This document shows, one piece after another, positions 39,501 to 52,319 of a stretch of 64,000 nucleotides of DNA. The stretch comes from Auanema rhodensis (lineage: Eukaryota; Nematoda; Chromadorea; Rhabditida; Rhabditidae): positions 17,337,267-17,401,266 of the forward strand of contig OZ059898.1 of NCBI GenBank assembly GCA_964057225.1, in the 5' to 3' direction. The position numbers and the translations under genes were made by a program. The notes beneath the pieces were generated by a model. It had not been told where the DNA came from and ran no database searches. It was given only the letters and a program-made list of their open reading frames with translations. How positions within the stretch are numbered: position 1 is the stretch's first letter; every line of letters starts with the position of its first letter.

Positions 39501-40364
39501 ATCAACTGATATAAGTTCACACTTATATCCTCGATTTTCACCCTGAAGAATTAATTTTTTCGTTGAATAACATTGTCCATCGTCTTTGCCTTGAAAAAAG
39601 GAATCTAAAAACATTTACTTTTTGCTAAATCATTCTGAAATTTTTCGAAAAAATTTCTGTCAAAATGTTTTTGGAAGCAATGTTGAGTGTACATGGAAAC
39701 TCAACATACACTAATGCATCATTTTTCAAACGATCATAACTAATTTTTGTATTAAGCGTTTCTCAATGTAGTATAGTGCATTTGATGCGGATTTTTAAGC
39801 TGCGTCGATCTGTGTTATCAGATTTGCGCTAGCTTAAAAATGCACCGAGATATCAACTGATATAAGTTCACACTTATATCCTCGATTTTCACCCTGAAGA
39901 AATAATTTTTTCGTTGAATAACATTGTCCATCGTCTTTGCCTTGAAAAAAGGAATCTAAAAACATCTACTTTTTGCTAAATTATTTTGAAATTTTTCGAA
40001 AAAATTTTTGTCAAAATGTTTTTGGAAGCAATGTTGAGTGAACATGGAAACTCAAAATACACTAATGCATCATTTTTCAAACAATCATAACTAATTTTTG
40101 TATTAAGCGTTTCTCAATGTAGTATAGTGCATTTGATGCGGATTTTTAAGCTGCGTCGATCTGTGTTATCAGATTTGCGCTAGCTTAAAAATGCACCGAG
40201 ATATCAACTGATATAAGTTCACACTTATATCCTCGATTTTCACCCTGAAGAAATAATTTTTTCGTTGAATAACATTGTCCATCGTCTTTGCCTTGAAAAA
40301 AGGAATCTAAAAACATCTACTTTTTGCTAAATTATTTTGAAATTTTTCGAAAAAATTTTTGTCA
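36504..40364. repeat. Type III and CGATC units, partial trimer periodicity
   Basis: The variant AAATCATTCTG lies at 38574, 39627 and 40680, exactly 1053 bp (three units) apart. CCTTAAAAAAAGG appears near 37485 and 39240. CTCAAAATAC (broken right arm of inverted repeat 1) appears near 37945, 40053 and, just beyond, 40404. GATTGTTAAG near 36632 is a single-unit change. All of it is satellite. Confidence 0.8.
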
Positions 40365-43300
40365 AAATGTTTTTGGAAGCAATGTTGAGTGAACATGGAA
40401 ACTCAAAATACACTAATGCATCATTTTTCAAACAATCATAACTAATTTTTGTATTAAGCGTTTCTCAATGTAGTATAGTGCATTTGATGCGGATTTTTAA
40501 GCTGCGTCGATCTGTGTTATCAGATTTGCGCTAGCTTAAAAATGCACCGAGATATCAACTGATATAAGTTCACACTTATATCCTCGATTTTCACCCTGAA
40601 GAATTAATTTTTTCGTTGAATAACATTGTCCATCGTCTTTGCCTTGAAAAAAGGAATCTAAAAACATTTACTTTTTGCTAAATCATTCTGAAATTTTTCG
40701 AAAAAATTTCTGTCAAAATGTTTTTGGAAGCAATGTTGAGTGTACATGGAAACTCAACATACACTAATGCATCATTTTTCAAACGATCATAACTAATTTT
40801 TGTATTAAGCGTTTCTCAATGTAGTATAGTGCATTCGATGCGGATTTTTAAGCTGCGTCGATCTGTGTTATCAGATTTGCGCTAGCTTAAAAATGCACCG
40901 AGATATCAACTGATATAAGTTCACACTTATATCCTCGATTTTCACCCTGAAGAATTGATTTTTTCGTTGAATAACATTGTCCATCGTCTTTGCCTTGAAA
41001 AAAGGAATCTAAAAACATTTACTTTTTGCTAAATTATTCTGAAATTTTTCGAAAAAATTTTTGTCAAAATGTTTTTGGAAGCAATGTTGAGTGTACATGG
41101 AAACTCAACATACACTAATGCATCATTTTTCAAACGATCATAACTAATTTTTGTATTAAGCGTTTCTCAATGTAGTATAGTGCATTTGATGCGGATTTTT
41201 AAGCTGCGTCGATCTGTGTTATCAGATTTGCGCTAGCTTAAAAATGCACCGAGATATCAACTGATATAAGTTCACACTTATATCCTCGATTTTCACCCTG
41301 AAGAAATAATTTTTTCGTTGAATAACATTGTCCATCGTCTTTGCCTTGAGAAAAGGAATCTAAAAACATCTACTTTTTGCTAAATTATTTTGAAGTTTTT
41401 CGAAAAAATTTTTGTCAAAATGTTTTTGGAAGCAATGTTGAGTGTACATGGAAACTCAACATACACTAATGCATCATTTTTCAAACGATCATAACTAATT
41501 TTTGTATTAAGCGTTTCTCAATGTAGTATAGTGCATTCGATGCGGATTTTTAAGCTGCGTCGATCTGTGTTATCAGATTTGCGCTAGCTTAAAAATGCAC
41601 CGAGATATCAACTGATATAAGTTCACACTTATATCCTCGATTTTCACCCTGAAGAATTAATTTTTTCGTTGAATAACATTGTCCATCGTCTTTGCCTTGA
41701 AAAAAGGAATCTAAAAACATTTACTTTTTGCTAAATTATTCTGAAATTTTTCGAAAAAATTTTTGTCAAAATGTTTTTGGAAGCAATGTTGAGTGTACAT
41801 GGAAACTCAACATACACTAATGCACCATTTTTCAAACGATCATAACTAATTTTTGTATTAAGCGTTTCTCAATGTAGTATAATGCATTCGATGCGGATTT
41901 TTAAGCTGCGTCGATCTGTGTTATCAGATTTGCGCTAGCTTAAAAATGCACCGAGATATCAACTGATATAAGTTCACACTTATATCCTCGATTTTCACCC
42001 TGAAGAATTAATTTTTTCGTTGAATAACATTGTCCATCGTCTTTGCCTTGAAAAAAGGAATCTAAAAACATTTACTTTTTGCTAAATTATTCTGAAATTT
42101 TTCGAAAAAATTTTTGTCAAAATGTTTTTGGAAGCAATGTTGAGTGTACATGGAAACTCAACATACACTAATGCACCATTTTTCAAACAATCATAACTAA
42201 TTTTTGTATCAAGCGTTTCTCAATGTAGTATAGTGCATTCGATGCGGATTTTTAAGCTGCGTCGATCTGTGTTATCAGATTTGCGCTAGCTTAAAAATGC
42301 ACCGAGATATCAACTGATATAAGTTCACACTTATATCCTCGATTTTCACCCTGAAGAATTAATTTTTTCGTTGAATAACATTGTCCATCGTCTTTGCCTT
42401 GAAAAAAGGAATCTAAAAACATCTACTTTTTGCTAAATTATTTTGAAATTTTTCGAAAAAATTTTTGTCAAAATGTTTTTGGAAGCAATGTTGAGTGTAC
42501 ATGGAAACTCAACATACACTAATGCACCATTTTTCAAACGATCATAACTAATTTTTGTATTAAGCGTTTCTCAATGTAGTATAATGCATTCGATGCGGAT
42601 TTTTAAGCTGCGTCGATCTGTGTTATCAGATTTGCGCTAGCTTAAAAATGCACCGAGATATCAACTGATATAAGTTCACACTTATATCCTCGATTTTCAC
42701 CCTGAAGAATTAATTTTTTCGTTGAATAACATTGTCCATCGTCTTTGCCTTGAAAAAAGGAATCTAAAAACATTTACTTTTTGCTAAATTATTCTGAAAT
42801 TTTTCGAAAAAATTTTTGTCAAAATGTTTTTGGAAGCAATGTTGAGTGTACATGGAAACTCAACATACACTAATGCACCATTTTTCAAACGATCATAACT
42901 AATTTTTGTATCAAGCGTTTCTCAATGTAGTATAGTGCATTCGATGCGGATTTTTAAGCTGCGTCGATCTGTGTTATCAGATTTGCGCTAGCTTAAAAAT
43001 GCACCGAGATATCAACTGATATAAGTTCACACTTATATCCTCGATTTTCACCCTGAAGAATTAATTTTTTCGTTGAATAACATTGTCCATCGTCTTTGCC
43101 TTGAAAAAAGGAATCTAAAAACATCTACTTTTTGCTAAATTATTTTGAAATTTTTCGAAAAAATTTTTGTCAAAATGTTTTTGGAAGCAATGTTGAGTGT
43201 ACATGGAAACTCAACATACACTAATGCATCATTTTTCAAACGATCATAACTAATTTTTGTATTAAGCGTTTCTCAATGTAGTATAGTGCATTCGATGCGG

Positions 43301-43873
43301 ATTTTTAAGCTGCGTCGATCTGTGTTATCAGATTTGCGCTAGCTCAAAAATGCACCGAGATATCAACTGATATAAGTTCACACTTATATCCTCGATTTTC
43401 ACCCTGAAGAATTATTTTTTTCGTTGAATAACATTGTCCATCGTCTTTGCCTTAAAAAAAGGAATCTAAAAACATCTACTTTTTGCTAAATTATTTTGAA
43501 ATTTTTCGAAAAAATTTCTGTCAAAATGTTTTTGGTAGCAATGTTGAGTGTACATGGAAACTCAACATACACTAATGCATCATTTTTCAAACGATCATAA
43601 CTAATTTTTGTATTAAGCGTTTCTCAATGTAGTATAGTGCATTCGATGCGGATTTTTAAGCTGCGTCGATCTGTGTTATCAGATTTGCGCTAGCTTAAAA
43701 ATGCACCGAGATATCAACTGATATAAGTTCACACTTATATCCTCGATTTTCACCCTGAAGAATTAATTTTTTCGTTGAATAACATTGTCCATCGTCTTTG
43801 CCTTGAAAAAAGGAATCTAAAAACATTTACTTTTTGCTAAATTATTCGGAAATTTTTCGAAAAAATTTTTGTC
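40365..43873. repeat. Long-range duplicated segment, copy 2
   Basis: This is the counterpart of 33345-36503. It contains four units of the GCACC kind where copy 1 has three, alternating TATAATGC and TATCAAGCG forms. That accounts for the change of offset from 7020 to 7371 bp. Differences from copy 1 include ATAACTCATT and TCTAGAAAC, present only in copy 1 (34477 and 34692 regions). Confidence 0.8.
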
Positions 43874-45278
43874 AAAATGTTTTTGGAAGCAATGTTGAGT
43901 GTACATGGAAACTCAACATACACTAATGCATCATTTTTCAAACGATCATAACTAATTTTTGTATTAAGCGTTTCTCAATGTAGTATAGTGCATTTGATGC
44001 GGATTTTTAAGCTGCGTCGATCTGTGTTATCAGATTTGCGCTAGCTTAAAAATGCACCGAGATATCAACTGATATAAGTTCACACTTATATCCTCGATTT
44101 TCACCCTGAAGAAATAATTTTTTCGTTGAATAACATTGTCGTTCGTCTTTGCCTTGAGAAAAGGAATCTAAAAACATCTACTTTTTGCTAAATTATTTTG
44201 AAGTTTTTCGAAAAAATTTTTGTCAAAATGTTTTTGGAAGCAATGTTGAGTGTACATGGAAACTCAACATACACTAATGCACCATTTTTCAAACGATCAT
44301 AACTAATTTTTGTATCAAGCGTTTCTCAATGTAGTATAGTGCATTTGATGCGGATTTTTAAGCTGCGTCGATCTGTGTTATCAGATTTGCGCTAGCTTAA
44401 AAATGCACCGAGATATCAACTGATATAAGTTCACACTTATATCCTCGATTTTCACCCTGAAGAAATAATTTTTTCGTTGAATAACATTGTCGTTCGTCTT
44501 TGCCTTGAGAAAAGGAATCTAAAAACATCTACTTTTTGCTAAATTATTTTGAAGTTTTTCGAAAAAATTTTTGTCAAAATGTTTTTGGAAGCAATGTTGA
44601 GTGTACATGGAAACTCAACATACACTAATGCATCATTTTTCAAACGATCATAACTAATTTTTGTATTGAGCGTTTCTCAATGTAGTATAGTGCATTCGAT
44701 GCGGATTTTTAAGCTGCGTCGATCTGTGTTATCAGATTTGCGCTAGCTTAAAAATGCACCGAGATATCAACTGATATAAGTTCACACTTATATCCTCGAT
44801 TTTCACCCTGAAGAATTAATTTTTTCGTTGAATAACATTGTCCATCGTCTTTGCCTTGAAAAAAGGAATCTAAAAACATTTACTTTTTGCTAAATTATTC
44901 TGTAATTTTTCGAAAAAATTTTTGTCAAAATGTTTTTGGAAGCAATGTTGAGTGTACATGGAAACTCAACATACACTAATGCACCATTTTTCAAACGATC
45001 ATAACTAATTTTTGTATCAAGCGTTTCTCAATGTAGTATAGTGCATTCGATGCGGATTTTTAAGCTGCGTCGATCTGTGTTATCAGATTTGCGCTAGCTT
45101 AAAAATGCACCGAGATATCAACTGATATAAGTTCACACTTATATCCTCGATTTTCACCCTGAAGAATTAATTTTTTCGTTGAATAACATTGTCCATCGTC
45201 TTTGCCTTGAAAAAAGGAATCTAAAAACATCTACTTTTTGCTAAATTATTTTGAAATTTTTCGAAAAAATTTCTGTCA

Positions 45279-45722
45279 AAATGTTTTTGGTAGCAATGTT
45301 GAGTGTACATGGAAACTCAACATACACTAATGCATCATTTTTCAAACGATCATAACTAATTTTTGTATTAAGCGTTTCTCAATGTAGTATAGTGCATTCG
45401 ATGCGGATTTTTAAGCTGCGTCGATCTGTGTTATCAGATTTGAGCTAGCTTAAAAATGCACCGAGATATCAACTGATATAAGTTCACACTTATATCCTCG
45501 ATTTTCACCCTGAAGAATTAATTTTAGCTTAAAAATGCTAGCTTAAAAATGCACCGAGATATCAACTGATATAAGTTCACACTTATATCCTCGATTTTCA
45601 CCCTGAAGAATTAATTTTTTCGTTGAATAACATTGTCCATCGTCTTTGCCTTGAAAAAAGGAATCTAAAAACATTTACTTTTTGCTAAATTATTCGGAAA
45701 TTTTTCGAAAAAATTTTTGTCA
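45279..45722. repeat. 444-bp variant monomer, copy 1
   Basis: This unit contains a 93-base insertion of its own sequence. The text runs normally to GAAGAATTAATTTT (ending 45525). It then returns to AGCTTAAAAATG (45526, 79 bases after the first occurrence at 45447), adds CT, and starts AGCTTAAAAATG again at 45540 before finishing normally. The gain is a 79-base plus a 14-base duplication. It has three right arms of inverted repeat 2 and two complete copies of inverted repeat 3. It also has TGAGCTAGC instead of TGCGCTAGC, which creates the palindrome AGCTAGCT. Confidence 0.93.
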
Positions 45723-47477
45723 AAATGTTTTTGGAAGCAATGTTGAGTGTACATGGAAACTCAACATACACTAATGCATCATTTTTCAAACGATCATAAC
45801 TAATTTTTGTATTAAGCGTTTCTCAATGTAGTATAGTGCATTTGATGCGGATTTTTAAGCTGCGTCGATCTGTGTTATCAGATTTGCGCTAGCTTAAAAA
45901 TGCACCGAGATATCAACTGATATAAGTTCACACTTATATCCTCGATTTTCACCCTGAAGAATTAATTTTTTCGTTGAATAACATTGTCCATCGTCTTTGC
46001 CTTGAAAAAAGGAATCTAAAAACATTTACTTTTTGCTAAATTATTCGGAAATTTTTCGAAAAAATTTTTGTCAAAATGTTTTTGGAAGCAATGTTGAGTG
46101 TACATGGAAACTCAACATACACTAATGCATCATTTTTCAAACGATCATAACTAATTTTTGTATTAAGCGTTTCTCAATGTAGTATAGTGCATTTGATGCG
46201 GATTTTTAAGCTGCGTCGATCTGTGTTATCAGATTTGCGCTAGCTTAAAAATGCACCGAGATATCAACTGATATAAGTTCACACTTATATCCTCGATTTT
46301 CACCCTGAAGAAATAATTTTTTCGTTGAATAACATTGTCGTTCGTCTTTGCCTTGAGAAAAGGAATCTAAAAACATCTACTTTTTGCTAAATTATTTTGA
46401 AGTTTTTCGAAAAAATTTTTGTCAAAATGTTTTTGGAAGCAATGTTGAGTGTACATGGAAACTCAACATACACTAATGCACCATTTTTCAAACGATCATA
46501 ACTAATTTTTGTATCAAGCGTTTCTCAATGTAGTATAGTGCATTTGATGCGGATTTTTAAGCTGCGTCGATCTGTGTTATCAGATTTGCGCTAGCTTAAA
46601 AATGCACCGAGATATCAACTGATATAAGTTCACACTTATATCCTCGATTTTCACCCTGAAGAAATAATTTTTTCGTTGAATAACATTGTCGTTCGTCTTT
46701 GCCTTGAGAAAAGGAATCTAAAAACATCTACTTTTTGCTAAATTATTTTGAAGTTTTTCGAAAAAATTTTTGTCAAAATGTTTTTGGAAGCAATGTTGAG
46801 TGTACATGGAAACTCAACATACACTAATGCATCATTTTTCAAACGATCATAACTAATTTTTGTATTGAGCGTTTCTCAATGTAGTATAGTGCATTCGATG
46901 CGGATTTTTAAGCTGCGTCGATCTGTGTTATCAGATTTGCGCTAGCTTAAAAATGCACCGAGATATCAACTGATATAAGTTCACACTTATATCCTCGATT
47001 TTCACCCTGAAGAATTAATTTTTTCGTTGAATAACATTGTCCATCGTCTTTGCCTTGAAAAAAGGAATCTAAAAACATTTACTTTTTGCTAAATTATTCT
47101 GTAATTTTTCGAAAAAATTTTTGTCAAAATGTTTTTGGAAGCAATGTTGAGTGTACATGGAAACTCAACATACACTAATGCACCATTTTTCAAACGATCA
47201 TAACTAATTTTTGTATCAAGCGTTTCTCAATGTAGTATAGTGCATTCGATGCGGATTTTTAAGCTGCGTCGATCTGTGTTATCAGATTTGCGCTAGCTTA
47301 AAAATGCACCGAGATATCAACTGATATAAGTTCACACTTATATCCTCGATTTTCACCCTGAAGAATTAATTTTTTCGTTGAATAACATTGTCCATCGTCT
47401 TTGCCTTGAAAAAAGGAATCTAAAAACATCTACTTTTTGCTAAATTATTTTGAAATTTTTCGAAAAAATTTCTGTCA

Positions 47478-47921
47478 AAATGTTTTTGGTAGCAATGTTG
47501 AGTGTACATGGAAACTCAACATACACTAATGCATCATTTTTCAAACGATCATAACTAATTTTTGTATTAAGCGTTTCTCAATGTAGTATAGTGCATTCGA
47601 TGCGGATTTTTAAGCTGCGTCGATCTGTGTTATCAGATTTGAGCTAGCTTAAAAATGCACCGAGATATCAACTGATATAAGTTCACACTTATATCCTCGA
47701 TTTTCACCCTGAAGAATTAATTTTAGCTTAAAAATGCTAGCTTAAAAATGCACCGAGATATCAACTGATATAAGTTCACACTTATATCCTCGATTTTCAC
47801 CCTGAAGAATTAATTTTTTCGTTGAATAACATTGTCCATCGTCTTTGCCTTGAAAAAAGGAATCTAAAAACATTTACTTTTTGCTAAATTATTCGGAAAT
47901 TTTTCGAAAAAATTTTTGTCA
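47478..47921. repeat. 444-bp variant monomer, copy 2
   Basis: Same junctions and same TGAGCTAGC substitution as copy 1, 2199 bp downstream; the inserted piece is 47646-47738. It belongs to the second copy of the 2199-bp tandem duplication. Confidence 0.93.
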
Positions 47922-48272
47922 AAATGTTTTTGGAAGCAATGTTGAGTGTACATGGAAACTCAACATACACTAATGCATCATTTTTCAAACGATCATAACT
48001 AATTTTTGTATTAAGCGTTTCTCAATGTAGTATAGTGCATTTGATGCGGATTTTTAAGCTGCGTCGATCTGTGTTATCAGATTTGCGCTAGCTTAAAAAT
48101 GCACCGAGATATCAACTGATATAAGTTCACACTTATATCCTCGATTTTCACCCTGAAGAATTAATTTTTTCGTTGAATAACATTGTCCATCGTCTTTGCC
48201 TTGAAAAAAGGAATCTAAAAACATCTACTTTTTGCTAAATTATTTTGAAATTTTTCGAAAAAATTTCTGTCA

Positions 48273-48716
48273 AAATGTTTTTGGTAGCAATGTTGAGTGT
48301 ACATGGAAACTCAACATACACTAATGCATCATTTTTCAAACGATCATAACTAATTTTTGTATTAAGCGTTTCTCAATGTAGTATAGTGCATTCGATGCGG
48401 ATTTTTAAGCTGCGTCGATCTGTGTTATCAGATTTGAGCTAGCTTAAAAATGCACCGAGATATCAACTGATATAAGTTCACACTTATATCCTCGATTTTC
48501 ACCCTGAAGAATTAATTTTAGCTTAAAAATGCTAGCTTAAAAATGCACCGAGATATCAACTGATATAAGTTCACACTTATATCCTCGATTTTCACCCTGA
48601 AGAATTAATTTTTTCGTTGAATAACATTGTCCATCGTCTTTGCCTTGAAAAAAGGAATCTAAAAACATTTACTTTTTGCTAAATTATTCGGAAATTTTTC
48701 GAAAAAATTTTTGTCA
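48273..48716. repeat. 444-bp variant monomer, copy 3
   Basis: Same junctions and marker substitution, 795 bp (one normal plus one 444-bp unit) after copy 2; the inserted piece is 48441-48533. The short spacing shows a further duplication of a two-unit block. Confidence 0.93.
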
Positions 48717-49769
48717 AAATGTTTTTGGAAGCAATGTTGAGTGTACATGGAAACTCAACATACACTAATGCATCATTTTTCAAACGATCATAACTAATTT
48801 TTGTATTAAGCGTTTCTCAATGTAGTATAGTGCATTTGATGCGGATTTTTAAGCTGCGTCGATCTGTGTTATCAGATTTGCGCTAGCTTAAAAATGCACC
48901 GAGATATCAACTGATATAAGTTCACACTTATATCCTCGATTTTCACCCTGAAGAATTAATTTTTTCGTTGAATAACATTGTCCATCGTCTTTGCCTTGAA
49001 AAAAGGAATCTAAAAACATTTACTTTTTGCTAAATTATTCGGAAATTTTTCGAAAAAATTTTTGTCAAAATGTTTTTGGAAGCAATGTTGAGTGTACATG
49101 GAAACTCAACATACACTAATGCATCATTTTTCAAACGATCATAACTAATTTTTGTATTAAGCGTTTCTCAATGTAGTATAGTGCATTTGATGCGGATTTT
49201 TAAGCTGCGTCGATCTGTGTTATCAGATTTGCGCTAGCTTAAAAATGCACCGAGATATCAACTGATATAAGTTCACACTTATATCCTCGATTTTCACCCT
49301 GAAGAAATAATTTTTTCGTTGAATAACATTGTCGTTCGTCTTTGCCTTGAGAAAAGGAATCTAAAAACATCTACTTTTTGCTAAATTATTTTGAAGTTTT
49401 TCGAAAAAATTTTTGTCAAAATGTTTTTGGAAGCAATGTTGAGTGTACATGGAAACTCAACATACACTAATGCATCATTTTTCAAACGATCATAACTAAT
49501 TTTTGTATTAAGCGTTTCTCAATGTAGTATAGTGCATTCGATGCGGATTTTTAAGCTGCGTCGATCTGTGTTATCAGATTTGCGCTAGCTCAAAAATGCA
49601 CCGAGATATCAACTGATATAAGTTCACACTTATATCCTCGATTTTCACCCTGAAGAATTATTTTTTTCGTTGAATAACATTGTCCATCGTCTTTGCCTTG
49701 AAAAAAGGAATCTAAAAACATCTACTTTTTGCTAAATTATTTTGAAATTTTTCGAAAAAATTTCTGTCA

Positions 49770-50213
49770 AAATGTTTTTGGTAGCAATGTTGAGTGTACA
49801 TGGAAACTCAACATACACTAATGCATCATTTTTCAAACGATCATAACTGATTTTTGTATTAAGCGTTTCTCAATGTAGTATAGTGCATTCGATGCGGATT
49901 TTTAAGCTGCGTCGATCTGTGTTATCAGATTTGAGCTAGCTTAAAAATGCACCGAGATATCAACTGATATAAGTTCACACTTATATCCTCGATTTTCACC
50001 CTGAAGAATTAATTTTAGCTTAAAAATGCTAGCTTAAAAATGCACCGAGATATCAACTGATATAAGTTCACACTTATATCCTCGATTTTCACCCTGAAGA
50101 ATTAATTTTTTCGTTGAATAACATTGTCCATCGTCTTTGCCTTGAAAAAAGGAATCTAAAAACATTTACTTTTTGCTAAATTATTCGGAAATTTATCGAA
50201 AAAATTTTTGTCA
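49770..50213. repeat. 444-bp variant monomer, copy 4
   Basis: Same junctions and marker substitution, 1497 bp (four normal lengths plus 93) after copy 3; the inserted piece is 49938-50030. It has its own changes: ATAACTGATT in the unit's first half and ATTTATCG at its end. These break the TTTTTCGAAAAA palindrome and suggest it is older or has been isolated longer. Confidence 0.92.
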
Positions 50214-52319
50214 AAATGTTTTTGGAAGCAATGTTGAGTGTACATGGAAACTCAACATACACTAATGCATCATTTTTCAAACGATCATAACTAATTTTTG
50301 TATTAAGCGTTTCTCAATGTAGTATAGTGCATTTGATGCGGATTTTTAAGCTGCGTCGATCTGTGTTATCAGATTTGCGCTAGCTTAAAAATGCACCGAG
50401 ATATCAACTGATATAAGTTCACACTTATATCCTCGATTTTCACCCTGAAGAAATAATTTTTTCGTTGAATAACATTGTCGTTCGTCTTTGCCTTGAGAAA
50501 AGGAATCTAAAAACATCTACTTTTTGCTAAATTATTTTGAAGTTTTTCGAAAAAATTTTTGTCAAAATGTTTTTGGAAGCAATGTTGAGTGTACATGGAA
50601 ACTCAACATACACTAATGCATCATTTTTCAAACGATCATAACTAATTTTTGTATTAAGCGTTTCTCAATGTAGTATAGTGCATTCGATGCGGATTTTTAA
50701 GCTGCGTCGATCTGTGTTATCAGATTTGCGCTAGCTTAAAAATGCACCGAGATATCAACTGATATAAGTTCACACTTATATCCTCGATTTTCACCCTGAA
50801 GAATTAATTTTTTCGTTGAATAACATTGTCCATCGTCTTTGCCTTGAAAAAAGGAATCTAAAAACATTTACTTTTTGCTAAATTATTTTGAAGTTTTTCG
50901 AAAAAATTTTTGTCAAAATGTTTTTGGAAGCAATGTTGAGTGTACATGGAAACTCAACATACACTAATGCATCATTTTTCAAACGATCATAACTAATTTT
51001 TGTATTAAGCGTTTCTCAATGTAGTATAGTGCATTCGATGCGGATTTTTAAGCTGCGTCGATCTGTGTTATCAGATTTGCGCTAGCTTAAAAATGCACCG
51101 AGATATCAACTGATATAAGTTCACACTTATATCCTCGATTTTCACCCTGAAGAATTAATTTTTTCGTTGAATAACATTGTCCATCGTCTTTGCCTTGAAA
51201 AAAGGAATCTAAAAACATTTACTTTTTGCTAAATTATTTTGAAGTTTTTCGAAAAAATTTTTGTCAAAATGTTTTTGGAAGCAATGTTGAGTGTACATGG
51301 AAACTCAACATACACTAATGCATCATTTTTCAAACGATCATAACTAATTTTTGTATTAAGCGTTTCTCAATGTAGTATAATGCATTCGATGCGGATTTTT
51401 AAGCTGCGTCGATCTGTGTTATCAGATTTGCGCTAGCTTAAAAATGCACCGAGATATCAACTGATATAAGTTCACACTTATATCCTCGATTTTCACCCTG
51501 AAGAATTAATTTTTTCGTTGAATAACATTGTCCATCGTCTTTGCCTTGAAAAAAGGAATCTAAAAACATTTACTTTTTGCTAAATTATTCTGAAATTTTT
51601 CGAAAAAATTTTTGTCAAAATGTTTTTGGAAGCAATGTTGAGTGTACATGGAAACTCAACATACACTAATGCATCATTTTTCAAACGATCATAACTAATT
51701 TTTGTATTAAGCGTTTCTCAATGTAGTATAATGCATTCGATGCGGATTTTTAAGCTGCGTCGATCTGTGTTATCAGATTTGCGCTAGCTTAAAAATGCAC
51801 CGAGATATCAACTGATATAAGTTCACACTTATATCCTCGATTTTCACCCTGAAGAATTAATTTTTTCGTTGAATAACATTGTCCATCGTCTTTGCCTTGA
51901 AAAAAGGAATCTAAAAACATTTAGTTTTTGCTAAATTATTCTGAAATTTTTCGAAAAAATTTTTGTCAAAATGTTTTTGGAAGCAATGTTGAGTGTACAT
52001 GGAAACTCAACATACACTAATGCACCATTTTTCAAACGATCATAACTAATTTTTGTATCAAGCGTTTCTCAATGTAGTATAGTGCATTCGATGCGGATTT
52101 TTAAGCTGCGTCGATCTGTGTTATCAGATTTGCGCTAGCTTAAAAATGCACCGAGATATCAACTGATATAAGTTCACACTTATATCCTCGATTTTCACCC
52201 TGAAGAATTAATTTTTTCGTTGAATAACATTGTCCATCGTCTTTGCCTTGAAAAAAGGAATCTAAAAACATCTACTTTTTGCTAAATTATTTTGAAATTT
52301 TTCGAAAAAATTTTTGTCA
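50214..52319. repeat. Ordinary units with two single-unit duplications
   Basis: Units at 50565 and 50916 read alike and combine CATTTAC with ATTTTGAAGTTTTT, markers that elsewhere sit in different classes, so they look like a crossover product. Units at 51267 and 51618 share TATAATGC with GCATC; the second has a private TTTAGTTTTTG. No other DNA is present. Confidence 0.8.

Larger units (their letters stand above)
43650..48220. repeat. Tandem 2199-bp higher-order duplication (six 351-bp units plus 93 bp)
   Basis: Markers recur at exactly 2199 bp: GTCGTTCG at 44141 and 46340, again at 44492 and 46691, and TGAGCTAGC at 45441 and 47640. The unit order is GAAATAA/GTCGTTCG, TATCAAG/GTCGTTCG, ATTGAG with ATTCTGTAATT, TATCAAG, the 444-bp variant, and an ATTCGG unit. 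Matching runs from about 43.65 kb (paired with about 45.85 kb) to about 46.02 kb (paired with about 48.22 kb). Edges are approximate because the flanks are the same satellite. Confidence 0.85.

Noticed and set aside
45500-45560. Transposon insertion or foreign DNA in the 444-bp units
   Set aside because: Every inserted base is satellite sequence in the same orientation (79-base and 14-base duplications). There are no terminal repeats or target-site duplication.
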